Source: Paenibacillus elgii NBRC 100335
Lineage (GTDB): Bacteria; Bacillota; Bacilli; Paenibacillales; NBRC-103111
Length of the DNA: 64,000 nt
Direction of reading: 5' to 3'
NCBI RefSeq assembly: GCF_004000865.1
Contig: NZ_BIMB01000014.1
Location: forward strand, 62,001-126,000
Of this stretch, positions 51,161-60,200 are shown piece after piece. The position numbers and the translations under genes are program-made. Each line of letters opens with the position of its first letter. Position 1 is the first letter of the stretch. The notes under the pieces are model-generated. The model made no database searches and was not told the DNA's origin. It was given only the letters and a program-made list of their open reading frames with translations.

Positions 51161-51191
51161 TAATATATTAGGGAAATAACCAGTCCGGCAC
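51161..51191 (-). promoter_or_regulatory. Candidate sigma-K-like promoter upstream of the GT4 gene
   Basis: On the minus strand GTGCCG (51191-51186), a 16-base spacer and AATATATTA (51169-51161). Both elements repeat those found before the genes at 13.7 and 15.0 kb. Confidence 0.45.
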
Positions 51192-51278
51192 GACATTTAC
51201 CCATTCTGCCGCCTAAAGAGGCGGCTCCGTGCCCGTCCCTGTCCTTGAAGGGCTTGTCCGGTTCCGCGGAAACGGAAC

Positions 51279-51310
51279 GCCGGGACATTCCTCCTTGAGG
51301 AATCCCCGGC
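51279..51310 (-). terminator. GC-rich hairpin after the small arginine-rich gene
   Basis: GCCGGG with TTCCTC and GAGGAA with CCCGGC form a stable stem just downstream of the stop, but no T-run follows, so termination is uncertain. Confidence 0.4.
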
Positions 51311-51333
51311 ATGTCGGCCTCTGCGGTTCTCCC

Positions 51334-51618
51334 TCAGCCTTGCGGCGCTCCACCGTCCTGAAGCCCTCTGGCGAAGCCGAGCGCAAAGCCTTCGCTGTAA
51401 GCTTTGTCGAATGCCTCGTTATAAATCTGCCGGTAGCTGCGCCGCCTTGGCTTTACGACCCGCCTCCGCCGTCCGGTTTTCCGCGTACGGCGCCCGGTCT
51501 TCAGCGTGCGGCGTCTGGCCCGCCGTCGATTGCGGAGCGGCCGAAGACTGCGTTTCCTTTTCCGGACCCGGCGCAGCCTGGTTCTGCCCGCCCGCTTGCG
51601 CGCGGTGCGTTTGGCCAT
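51334..51618 (-). CDS. Small arginine-rich protein with Gly/aromatic motif (94 residues)
   Basis: A 94-residue protein whose first 60 residues are about half arginine and lysine (for example RRRARRRTLKTGRRTRKTGR). The C-terminal part reads YNEAFDKAYSEGFALGFARG. This same layout, basic tail followed by glycines and aromatics at regular spacing, forms the N-terminus of the two CgeB-like transferases just upstream, so the small protein looks like that tail module on its own. AAGGAGG lies eight bases before the ATG, and a sigma-K-like -10 element stands upstream. It may be a spore-coat scaffold; function is unknown. Confidence 0.72.
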   Translation of the reverse strand: MAKRTARKRAGRTRLRRVRKRKRSLRPLRNRRRARRRTLKTGRRTRKTGRRRRVVKPRRRSYRQIYNEAFDKAYSEGFALGFARGLQDGGAPQG

Positions 51619-51652
51619 CCTCCGTCCCTCCTTCCATCCGCATACGTCCCTA

Positions 51653-51683
51653 TACCATATGCGGATGGCGGCAGAAACGGACG
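51653..51683 (-). promoter_or_regulatory. Candidate sigma-K-like promoter inside an inverted repeat
   Basis: On the minus strand CGTCCG (51683-51678), a 16-base spacer and CATATGGTA (51661-51653), an exact CATANNNTA. The -10 overlaps one arm of an inverted repeat CCATCCGCAT/ATGCGGATGG (51634-51643 and 51659-51668), which may be a regulator site. Confidence 0.5.
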
Positions 51684-51725
51684 AAGCGAAAGCGCCTATT
51701 TCGCGGAAGACGGAAAGCTACCGCA

Positions 51726-52931
51726 TCATCCGGTGGCGCCTTCGAACATAATGCGCATCATCTGCGCCATCCGGCGAGGATACGTGTGCTCCAGCATCGT
51801 GCGCCGCAGCGCATTAAGCGCGATAAACCGCCGCTCTTCTTCATGGTGCAGGTAATAGTCGATTTTGTGCATCAGCTCGCTTGGCGAAGCATAGGTGACG
51901 ATCTCTTGTCCCGGCGTATAGAAACGGGTAATATCGCTGCGGACATCGGTAAGCAGTAGCGTCCCGCAGCCCGCAATCTCGAACGTGCGCGGATTCGGCG
52001 ATACGGCTCCGATGCGTTGACTGTTGAAATTATAGCTCGGATCGTCCGTTGCCCGGTGCAGATTGATCACGATTTTCGTCCCGCTGTAATGCGTGGCCGT
52101 TTCCTCCGGCCCCATCCAATTGTTCAGGGCAATCTTCGGCCTGAGCATCTGAAACTGGCGCAGCCGCTCCCACCAAATGCCCGCGATGTACGTATTCCTC
52201 TTTGCCAAAAAAGGCGTCATCTGATTGAAAAAGGCAACACGATTCCAATACGCGGAGCCGATAAAGCTGATATCGTGCCGGAATTGGGCCGGCACCCGCT
52301 TCGGTCGAAAGATCGACGGATTCGAGCCAAAAGGCAGGTAGTGAACCTGCTTGCAGCCGAGCCGGCGGTAAAACTCCACGCAAGCAAGCTCCAACGTAAA
52401 TACGATGTCGTAATGCGTGACGAGAGACGCCGTCAGATCGGTATAATACGGATCGTCTGTCAGCCAGATGGCCGTGCGGATTCCTTCGGCACGCAGCTCG
52501 TCAATCCGTTCGACGGGAATAACCAACCCTTCCAGAACGAGCACGATGTCGGGCCGCATCTTTACGGCTGCGGACTTCAAATCATGCGTCGGCTGCAGGA
52601 CAATCAACTCTCGCACCAGCCCCTGCAGCGAAACGATCACCGCTTCGTCAAGCGGGGAATACGGTACACCTTTGCCCGAGGTCACATACATAACGCGGAC
52701 ATCCCACCAGCCGACCGGATCGTTCGGTAGCTGCTGCATGACGGCCTCGCACCGGCCGTAATGATAGCCGCCGCTCATGCCGACCCGAAATCCCTTCTCC
52801 CAGCCGCGGTGCCAAGCCCTTCGGCGGCGGGCCCGCGGCACTCGCTTTATCACACGCTTTACCGCTCGCTTTACGGTGAAACGCGCTGTTTTTCTGGACA
52901 TGCTCCTGCCTCCTTTCTTGCGCTTGGCCAT
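51726..52931 (-). CDS. CgeB-like spore-maturation glycosyltransferase (paralogue 1)
   Basis: A 401-residue protein. Residues 1-45 form a basic tail (SRKTARFTVKRAVKRVIKRV), followed by WHRGWEKGFRVGMSGGYHYG. The rest is of the CgeB type (DUF3880-like N-terminal part plus a Glyco_trans_1_2 domain): IVLVLEGLVIPVERIDELRA, AIWLTDDPYYTDLTASLVTH, VHYLPFGSNPSIFRPKRV, and near the end FEIAGCGTLLLTDVRSDITR. In Bacillus subtilis cgeB is a sigma-K-dependent gene affecting the outermost spore layer. It is a clear paralogue of the next gene and lies 16 bases after it, so the pair arose by duplication. Confidence 0.85.
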   Translation of the reverse strand: MAKRKKGGRSMSRKTARFTVKRAVKRVIKRVPRARRRRAWHRGWEKGFRVGMSGGYHYGRCEAVMQQLPNDPVGWWDVRVMYVTSGKGVPYSPLDEAVIVSLQGLVRELIVLQPTHDLKSAAVKMRPDIVLVLEGLVIPVERIDELRAEGIRTAIWLTDDPYYTDLTASLVTHYDIVFTLELACVEFYRRLGCKQVHYLPFGSNPSIFRPKRVPAQFRHDISFIGSAYWNRVAFFNQMTPFLAKRNTYIAGIWWERLRQFQMLRPKIALNNWMGPEETATHYSGTKIVINLHRATDDPSYNFNSQRIGAVSPNPRTFEIAGCGTLLLTDVRSDITRFYTPGQEIVTYASPSELMHKIDYYLHHEEERRFIALNALRRTMLEHTYPRRMAQMMRIMFEGATG

Positions 52932-52947
52932 TTGATGTTTACCACCT

Positions 52948-54063
52948 TCAGCAACCGAGCAAGCCTAGCAGCTGGCCGATCCGCGTAACGAACGAATGCT
53001 CCTGCATCGTCCGCCGCAAGCCGTTCAACGCGATCGTCTGCCGCTCGGCATCATGCTTCAAATAATAATCCAGCTTATCGATCAGCTCTCCTGCCGACCG
53101 GTAGACGTCAAGCTCCACGCCGGGTGTATAATAACGGGTCAGATCGTCGCGAATGTCGGTAAGCTGCATCGTTCCGCATGCGGCCATTTCATAGGTACGC
53201 GGGTTAATCGATTGGCCGGGGAGACCTCGGAGGTTGCGATTATCTCTCCCGTGATGGCGACAGCCGCGGTGCAGATTGATGACGATCTTCGCTCCGTTGT
53301 AATAGCGTACCGTTTCGTCAATCGGAATCCATCCGTCGCGGATGCTCGGCTTGAGCAGCCGGTAAAGCCGCATTCTTTCCCACAGTCCGCCGCCGACGAC
53401 CACCTTTTTGCCCGATAAGTACTTGGCGATTTGATCGAACAGTTCGACGCGGTTCCAGAACGCCATGCCGATAAAGCAAATGTCGGCATGATAACCGGAA
53501 CCGACAGGAACGGGCCGGAATGTGTCGGTATCTACGGCCATCGGCACATACAGCACGTACGGGCAGCCGAGCGACAAATAGAACGGCACGCAGCTCTGCT
53601 CGTGCGTCGCCACAACATCGTAATGCGGGGCGATTGCTGCGGTATCGTCCGTGAAGTAAGGATCATCGGCGAACCAAATCACCGTACGAATGCCAAGCTC
53701 GCGAATCCGGTCCACCTGCTGCAGATGGTCGGAGGGAAACACGTGAAGCCCGTTCAGCACCAGCAGCAGATCGGGCCGGTGCTGCTCCGCCAGCGCGAGC
53801 ATGGCTTCCGGCGTCCCGACGACGGCTTCCCGAACGGTCCGCTGCAAGGCGGCTGCGACGCCATTATCGATAGCCGGAAAGCCTTGCGGGATAAAGAGCA
53901 CTTTCAGGTCATGCCGGACCGGCGTGACCTGCGGGGTTAACGTCCGGACGGCCTCGCACCGTCCGTACCGATACCCTTGCTGGTAGCCGAGAAGTCCTCC
54001 TGCACGGCTCCCCTTCTCCCGCACGGCCGCTTTCCGGCGTGCGGATTGTTGAGTCCGGCTCAT
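52948..54063 (-). CDS. CgeB-like spore-maturation glycosyltransferase (paralogue 2)
   Basis: A 371-residue CgeB-type protein. A shorter basic tail (MSRTQQSARRKAAVREKGSR) leads to GGLLGYQQGYRYGRCEAV, whose end GYRYGRCEAV matches GYHYGRCEAV in the neighbouring paralogue. The catalytic part has LLVLNGLHVFPSDHLQQVDR, TVIWFADDPYFTDDTAAIAP, YVPMAVDTDTFRPV and YEMAACGTMQLTDIRDDLTR. The ATG at 54063 has GGGAGGG eight bases upstream; a GTG three codons earlier is in frame. It lies 21 bases after rmlC, so rhamnose synthesis and this transferase are in one operon, and dTDP-rhamnose is a plausible donor. Confidence 0.85.
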   Translation of the reverse strand: MSRTQQSARRKAAVREKGSRAGGLLGYQQGYRYGRCEAVRTLTPQVTPVRHDLKVLFIPQGFPAIDNGVAAALQRTVREAVVGTPEAMLALAEQHRPDLLLVLNGLHVFPSDHLQQVDRIRELGIRTVIWFADDPYFTDDTAAIAPHYDVVATHEQSCVPFYLSLGCPYVLYVPMAVDTDTFRPVPVGSGYHADICFIGMAFWNRVELFDQIAKYLSGKKVVVGGGLWERMRLYRLLKPSIRDGWIPIDETVRYYNGAKIVINLHRGCRHHGRDNRNLRGLPGQSINPRTYEMAACGTMQLTDIRDDLTRYYTPGVELDVYRSAGELIDKLDYYLKHDAERQTIALNGLRRTMQEHSFVTRIGQLLGLLGC

Positions 54064-54084
54064 TGTGGTCACCCTCCCTATCGA

Positions 54085-54549
54085 TTACCGGAACCGGGTC
54101 GTCCAGTCGAAGCCGATCGCAGGATCATCGTAGGCGATGCGGTATTCGTCAGGCTGCCCCGGATCGTAAGCGAGATTGGTAAAATAAACGATCGTCGCCG
54201 GCTTGACGCCGAGCACCCGGTATCCATGAGCGACACCCCGCGGAATGAACAGCAGATACGGATGATCTTCGCCCATATAATGCACGGACGTTTGCCCATA
54301 GGTCGGGGAGTCGGCCCTCATATCATGGAGCACGACCTGCGCGTGCCCGCTCGGAAAGAACCAAATGTCGTCCTGCCGTTTATGATAATGAAACGCCTTG
54401 ATCACGCCCGGAAACGACATGGACAGCGACGCTTGACCGAACCGGCCGAACAAATCGTCGTCTTCCCGCAAAATTTCCATAAAAAAGCCGCGGTCGTCGC
54501 TGTGCCTAACCAGCGGCTTCGTTTGAACTCCTTCGATCGTCGATGTCAC
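54085..54549 (-). CDS. rmlC: dTDP-4-dehydrorhamnose 3,5-epimerase (SpsL-like)
   Basis: A 154-residue cupin-fold epimerase acting third in dTDP-L-rhamnose synthesis. SDDRGFFMEILREDDDLF, SFPGVIKAFHYHKRQDDIWF with the catalytic histidine, and IPRGVAHGYRVLG are characteristic. It is shorter than classical RmlC (about 180) and ends soon after the cupin, like Bacillus SpsL. The start is a GTG at 54549 with GGGGG seven bases upstream, lying 44 bases inside the end of rmlD. Confidence 0.9.
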   Translation of the reverse strand: MTSTIEGVQTKPLVRHSDDRGFFMEILREDDDLFGRFGQASLSMSFPGVIKAFHYHKRQDDIWFFPSGHAQVVLHDMRADSPTYGQTSVHYMGEDHPYLLFIPRGVAHGYRVLGVKPATIVYFTNLAYDPGQPDEYRIAYDDPAIGFDWTTRFR

Positions 54550-55399
54550 AGCTCTTCCCCCAATCGTTGCGCAAAAATGCCTCCAGCGCCGATTTCCAAT
54601 CCCTCATTCTCGGCAATCCGGCGAGACGCAGCCCCCGGTCCGAGAAAGCCGAATGCGCCGGGCGGGGCGCAGGTAGCACATAATCGTCCGAGCGGGCGGG
54701 CCGGACAGCAATTCCGGTATGTCCGGTCATTTCCAGGATCGTCTTGGCCAGCGTCCATCGGGAGCAATATCCCCGGTTCGCCACATGATAGGTGCCATAG
54801 CGGTCCGTTTCCAGCAGCCGGCCGATGCATTCGGCCAAATCGTATGTGTAGGTCGGCGAACCGAACTGATCGTCGACGACGACCAGCTCCTGCTGCCGTT
54901 CCGCAAGCGCCAGCACCTTTGTGACAAAATTGTTGCCATCTTTACCGTACAGCCATGACGTCCGAACGATAAAATGGTGCGGGCATACGGCCTGCACGAA
55001 CTGCTCGCCGAGCAGCTTCGATTTGCCGTAGACGCCGAGCGGATTCGTACGGTCCTGTTCGTCGTACGGCTCCCCCTTGGTGCCGTCGAACACGTAATCG
55101 GTGCTGACGTACACCATCTTGGCGCCAATCATTTCCGCGGAGATGGCGACGTGGCCGGTACCGATCGTATTAATCCGGTACGTCTCTTCCAGCTCCACCT
55201 CGGCTTGATCCACCTTCGTATAGGCCGCCGCATGCACAATGACCTCGGGCTTCGCCTCCGCAATGAGCCGCCGTACCGCCTTTTCGTCGGCGATGTCCAA
55301 CTGCTGCCGGGTGTAGGCCGCGCAGTCGTGCCGCCGCCCGAGCACCCGGACGAGATCCCGGCCCAGTTGCCCCCCGGCACCGGTAATGAGCACCTTCAT
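54506..55399 (-). CDS. rmlD: dTDP-4-dehydrorhamnose reductase (SpsK-like)
   Basis: A 297-residue extended SDR giving dTDP-L-rhamnose with NAD(P)H. MKVLITGAGGQLGRDLVRVL, VHAAAYTKVDQAE, VYVSTDYVFDGTKGEPYDEQ and the active site VYGKSKLLGE are typical. The ATG overlaps the TGA of rmlB (ATGA). The longer frame seen upstream belongs to rmlB. It is the third gene of rmlABDC. Confidence 0.95.
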   Translation of the reverse strand: MKVLITGAGGQLGRDLVRVLGRRHDCAAYTRQQLDIADEKAVRRLIAEAKPEVIVHAAAYTKVDQAEVELEETYRINTIGTGHVAISAEMIGAKMVYVSTDYVFDGTKGEPYDEQDRTNPLGVYGKSKLLGEQFVQAVCPHHFIVRTSWLYGKDGNNFVTKVLALAERQQELVVVDDQFGSPTYTYDLAECIGRLLETDRYGTYHVANRGYCSRWTLAKTILEMTGHTGIAVRPARSDDYVLPAPRPAHSAFSDRGLRLAGLPRMRDWKSALEAFLRNDWGKSCDIDDRRSSNEAAG

Positions 55400-56382
55400 A
55401 CGCCACCGCCTCTTTTGGCCGCTTCGTGCCACCAAGCTTCATTGGCGGCGTACCAAGCGACCGTACGCTTCAGCCCTTCCTCAAAGGGAACCTCAGGCTG
55501 CCAGCCAAGCCGGCTTGCGATTTTGACCGGATCGATCGCATAGCGCCGGTCATGACCAAGACGGTCCGGAACGAACCGGATCAGCGATTCGGGCTTCCCG
55601 AGCTCGGCAAGAATCATCCTGACGATGTCGAGATTCGTCCGTTCGTTGCGGCCCCCGATGTTGTACACTTCCCCGGGAATGCCCTGATGCACGACCCGGT
55701 CGACGGCTGCACAATGGTCCTCGACATACAGCCAATCGCGAACGTGAAGACCGTCGCCGTACACCGGAACGGGTTCGTCGCGCATCGCCCGTGTAATAAT
55801 CGTCGGAATGAGCTTCTCCGGGTACTGGTAAGGCCCATAATTGTTGGAGCAGCGGGTGATGACGACGGGAAAGCCGTACGTCTCAAAATAAGCGCGGGCC
55901 AGCAGATCGGAACCCGCCTTGCTTGCGGCGTAGGGACTATTCGGCGCAAGCGGCGTCGTTTCGGTGAAAATCCCCTCTTCACCGAGCGCTCCGTACACCT
56001 CGTCGGTGGAAATATGAACGAACCGCGACACCCCTGCGCGCCGCGCTTCTTCCAGCAAACAACCGGTTCCTAGCACATTGGTGCGCACGAATGCCTGCGG
56101 ATCGGCAATGCTCCGGTCGACGTGCGATTCGGCTGCAAAATGGATGATCGTATCGACGCCCTCCTTGCCCAGCACGCGTCTCACGGCGTCCGCGTCCGCG
56201 ACGTCCCCCTGCTCGAACCGGTAATTCGGCAAACCGGCGGCATCGGCCATATTGGCCGGTTGGCCCGCATAGGTCAACAAGTCGTAATTGACGATGCGGT
56301 CCTCCGGATGGCGCTGCAGCCAATAGCGAACAAAGTTGCTGCCGATGAAGCCCATCCCGCCTGTGACGAACAGCGTCCTCAT
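55396..56382 (-). CDS. rmlB: dTDP-glucose 4,6-dehydratase (SpsJ-like)
   Basis: A 328-residue extended SDR that converts dTDP-glucose to dTDP-4-keto-6-deoxyglucose. VTGGMGFIGSNFVRYWLQRH binds NAD, HFAAESHVDRSI and HISTDEVYGALGEEGIFTET include the catalytic Asp-Glu pair, YAASKAGSDLLARAY gives Tyr and Lys, and RCSNNYGPYQYPEKLIP is typical of RmlB. It overlaps rmlA upstream and rmlD downstream by four bases each. Confidence 0.96.
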   Translation of the reverse strand: MRTLFVTGGMGFIGSNFVRYWLQRHPEDRIVNYDLLTYAGQPANMADAAGLPNYRFEQGDVADADAVRRVLGKEGVDTIIHFAAESHVDRSIADPQAFVRTNVLGTGCLLEEARRAGVSRFVHISTDEVYGALGEEGIFTETTPLAPNSPYAASKAGSDLLARAYFETYGFPVVITRCSNNYGPYQYPEKLIPTIITRAMRDEPVPVYGDGLHVRDWLYVEDHCAAVDRVVHQGIPGEVYNIGGRNERTNLDIVRMILAELGKPESLIRFVPDRLGHDRRYAIDPVKIASRLGWQPEVPFEEGLKRTVAWYAANEAWWHEAAKRGGGV

Positions 56383-57101
56383 GGCTCTTCACGTCCCATC
56401 AGACGAACGCCCGCTTCCATCAGGGAGCGATGCGTCCCCGCATCGGTCCACCAGCCGCTCAGCATGCTGTAGCCGAGCTGTCCGGCCGCAGCATAGACGT
56501 TATTCACATCCGTGATTTCCAACTCGCCGCGCATCGAAGGCTTCAGCGAACGAATGACGTCGAAGACGTTCGAATCATATAAATAAATCCCGGTAACGGC
56601 GTAATGAGAAGGCGAGTTCTCTGGCTTTTCCACGATCCGGACAATGCGTCCGTCCACCAGCTCCGCCACTCCGTAACGCTCCGGGTCAGGCACCTTTTTC
56701 AGAAACACGTGGGCTCCTCCCTTCTGCCGCTGAAACTCGTCCGCCGCCTGCTTTAACGAATCCTCGAACAAGTTGTCGCCAAGCAGTACCATCAGCTTCT
56801 CTCCGGGGCGGACGAACGATTCGCCGATGCCGAGCGCATGAGCAATGCCGCCCGCCTCGTCTTGAATTCCGTAATTCACCTGTACCCCCCAAGGTTTTCC
56901 GCTGCCGATATATTCGGTATATAATCCGGCGGATTGTTTGCCGGTCACCAGCATCAATTGCGTGATACCCGCTTCCGCCATTTTGCGGATGGCGTAGTGG
57001 ATCATCGGGTACTTGCCCACCGGGAGCAAATGCTTGTTGATAATATTCGTCATCGGACGCAGCCGGGTACCGGTGCCGCCTGCGAGTATTATGCCTTTCA
57101 T
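56379..57101 (-). CDS. rmlA: Glucose-1-phosphate thymidylyltransferase (SpsI-like)
   Basis: A 240-residue nucleotidyltransferase, first enzyme of dTDP-rhamnose synthesis, making dTDP-glucose. The signature MKGIILAGGTGTRLRPMTNI is at the N-terminus, followed by KHLLPVGKYPMIHYAI, VLLGDNLFEDSLKQAADEFQ, RIVEKPENSPSHYAVTGIYL and WWTDAGTHRSLMEA. The length of 240 is the short form seen in SpsI-like enzymes, without the C-terminal extension of classical RmlA. AAAGGAG is seven bases before the ATG at 57101. It heads the rmlABDC-cgeB-like operon. Confidence 0.95.
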   Translation of the reverse strand: MKGIILAGGTGTRLRPMTNIINKHLLPVGKYPMIHYAIRKMAEAGITQLMLVTGKQSAGLYTEYIGSGKPWGVQVNYGIQDEAGGIAHALGIGESFVRPGEKLMVLLGDNLFEDSLKQAADEFQRQKGGAHVFLKKVPDPERYGVAELVDGRIVRIVEKPENSPSHYAVTGIYLYDSNVFDVIRSLKPSMRGELEITDVNNVYAAAGQLGYSMLSGWWTDAGTHRSLMEAGVRLMGREEP

Positions 57102-57135
57102 CGCGCTTCTCCTTTCTTTCGTATAATGAGTGCGC

Positions 57136-57209
57136 ACGGTTTGTACGGATGAATACCATGCTCATATGATATGCATCCCTAAGGACGGTCTGGTGGACGA
57201 ATACCATGC
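57136..57209 (-). promoter_or_regulatory. Direct-repeat control region of the rml operon with sigma-K-like -10
   Basis: Two near-identical 25-base direct repeats, each ending GAATACCATGC (57136-57161 and 57185-57209), flank CATATCATA (minus strand, 57173-57165), an exact CATANNNTA. No clear AC -35 was found at 16-17 bases. The repeats could be sites for a late-sporulation regulator. Confidence 0.5.
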
Positions 57210-57249
57210 GGGGCGAAAAATTGGCTCTTGTACCGAAAAATAGGAAACG

Positions 57250-57281
57250 AATAAAGCCTGCCTCCGTTAATAGAGACAGGC
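57250..57281 (-). terminator. Terminator of the MORN-repeat gene
   Basis: On the minus strand GCCTGTCTC and GAGGCAGGC form a stem with one mismatch and a short loop, followed by TTTATT. Confidence 0.7.
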
Positions 57282-57298
57282 CTCCCATATAGCCCTGT

Positions 57299-60200
57299 TT
57301 ATTCGTTATACCAATCTTTACGGTACCCGTTCTTGAACTCGCCCTCGTACTCCGGCTTGCCGTCCGCGTCGAACAGCTTGCCCCGTCCGTCCGCCTTCCC
57401 TTCCGCAAGCTCGCCTTCGTACGTCGTGCCGTCGGCGTAGTACAGTTTGCCTGTACCGCTGCGCGCCGTGTTTATGCCGGATAGAGGCTGCCCTTTGGCA
57501 TCCGTGAAGCTGCCGCCCTCGCCGAATTCGGAGTACTCGAAGGCCCCCGTATAGACGGTACCGTCGGCATAGTACAGCTTGCCTTGGCCTTGGAATTCGC
57601 TATCCGCGAATTCCCCTTCGTAGAGCAGGCGGCCTTCTTTCGTATAGACCTTTCCGCGGCCCGACCACATGTCGTAATCGAATTCGCCTTCGTATTGCAG
57701 CTTGCCGTTTTCGAAGAACGATTTGCCCTGGCCTTTGGCGGAATCGTCCGCGTACGCGCCTTCGTGCCATACATGCCCGTCCAGGTCGAAGCTTTGACCG
57801 AAGCCGCTTCGTTTGCCGGCCCGATATTCGCCCCGATGGTTCAGCGTGCCGTCCTCGTTGTACGTTTCACCACGACCCTGCCGGACGCCGCCTTGAAATT
57901 CGCCTTTGTAAACCGTGCCGTCGGCGAAACGGTATACGCCCGTGCCCTGATCCGCTCCGTTCGCAATCGCCTTCCCGGAGGAATCGGCGAAGGTGCCGCG
58001 CTCTCCGTATTTTCCTTGATCGAATTCTCCGGTGTACGTATCTCCGTTAAAGAACGTCAGCTTGCCCTCGCCGTGATAAAGCCGTCCGCGAAACCCGCCT
58101 TCATAGACCGCTTTGTCCTTCCGGTACTCCGTGCCTTGACCGTTTCTCGTTCCGTCCCGGAACTCGCCGGAGTAGACCATGCGGCCCTCCCAATCGTATT
58201 CCTTGCCCTGTCCGCTGTACTTTCCGGCCTGGTAGCCGCCCTCGTAGCGCAGCTTGCCTTCCCAGTTGTATTCCTTGCCGCCGCCGCTGCGCTCCCCGTC
58301 CGCATAACGTCCTTCGAACTCCAGCTTGCCTTCCGCGTTGTATTCTTTGATCTCGCCGTTCATTACGCCGCCTAGGAACGATCCTTCGACTCGCCCACCT
58401 ACCATAATATGGTATATCCCTTGTCCGTTCGGCTCTCCGGCAGCCGTCTCCCCTTCGTACCAGTCGCCATTGGCGTAGAATCGAATGCCCTTGCCGTCCT
58501 TCGCCGGGTCAATCGTCCTTCCTTGCGCGTCGAGGAACGTCCCCTTACCGAACTCTTGGTCCACAAACGTCCCCTTGTAGACCGCTCCGTTTGAAAAATA
58601 CATCGTCCCTTCATGAATACGATTGTTCTTAAACGTTCCTTCGAACAGCAGCTTGTCCGAGACAAAGTACTTGCCTTCGACCAATGTCTGATTGTCGACT
58701 TTGCCCTCGAACCGTTGGCCGTTCCTATAATAGACGATACCATGGCCTTTTTTGACATTATGCTCTATTTCGCCGACATACCTTTCCCCCGTCGTAAAAT
58801 AGATGGTTCCTTTGCCGTGCATATCGTTATCCTTGTAGCCGCCTTCATAGAGCAGACGGCCGTCCACGAACAGCTTGCCGTGGCCGTTCAGCTTGCCTCG
58901 GACAAACTCGCCTTCCTGCCGGCTTCCGTCCGAATTGTACTTCTTGCCCTGACCGTTCGGCAGATCGTCCCGAAATTCCCCTTCCAGCATTAAACGGCCA
59001 ACCGGATCATATTGCTTGCCCTTGCCGTGCTTGCGGCCGTCCTTCCATTCGCCTTCATAGTCGATTTCGCCGCTGCTTGCGTATTGAGTTCCTTGTCCGT
59101 TATACTTGCCGTCCTTCAGTTCGCCGGTGTAGATCAGCCGCCCCTTCTCGTCATACCGCTTGCCAGTACCGTTCGTGACGTTGTCGACAATATAAACGGC
59201 CTGCCTGTCCTGATTCCAGACGACAAGCTTGTCCGCGGCTTCCCCTACCAAACGCAGGGGCACCAGCGTCGTCCCGTTGCGAAGCTCCGGCGCGACCGGC
59301 AGCTTGACGGGCTTCCCGTTCACGCGGGCTTCGTCCTGCCCGATCGTCAGCACGAGCTCCAGCCCCGGCTTCGTCCCGCTCACCTGACGCTGCTCTTCGT
59401 TCCAGGCAACCTGCAAGCCGAGCTTCCCGAACACGCCGCGAAACGGTACAAGCACGGAGCCGTTCCGGTTGAGAGGCGGCTCTTCGAAGGCGATCCGTTC
59501 GTCGTCGACAAACACGTTGATGCTGCGCTCATAGCCTGGGAACAAAGTCGGGTCAAATTCGACATGGACTCCGCGGTCCTGGAGCGCCCGTACCGTATCC
59601 ACAGCGCTCGCCTCCAGCGGGTTGCCGCTGAGCTTTACCTCGCTCAGCTTGCTCAAGTCCGCCAGCGCACGGATATCCGTGATCTTATTGTCCCGCAGGT
59701 CGAGCGACCTCAGCTCCTTCATAGCGGCAATCCCCGAGAGGTCGGCAAGCTGCGTATTCCGGAGCTCCAATTGCTGGACTCCCGCAAGCTTCGCAACCTC
59801 TCCCAGCTTGCCGAGCGGATTGCCGGACAAATCCAAGTAGAGCAGTCCCGCCAGCGAGCCGATGCCGTCCACGGTTTTGATCCCCGCGCCGCTTGCCGCC
59901 AGGCTTTCCAGCCGCGTCAGCTTCCAAAGCGGCTGTGGGTCCTGCAGCGGATTGCCGCTCAGGGACAAGTACCGCAGATTCGGCAAAGCAAGCGGACGCA
60001 CGTCGGCAATCCGGTTATCCGACAGATCCAAATAGGTAAGCTGCTTGAGCCCGCTGATCGGGTAGACGTCGCTGATTTGGTTACCGCTCACAGCGAGCAA
60101 CGTCATCCGATCGGAGTACTGCAGCCCGACCAGTTGTTCGATCGGCCGCGTTTTCTTGCCGTCCGAAGCCATGAGGCGGGAGAGGCTTTGCAGGTCCTCC

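Noticed and set aside
57340..59170. Many periodic similar sequences suggesting a DNA repeat array
   Set aside because: They are the coding sequence of the MORN repeats in one uninterrupted frame.
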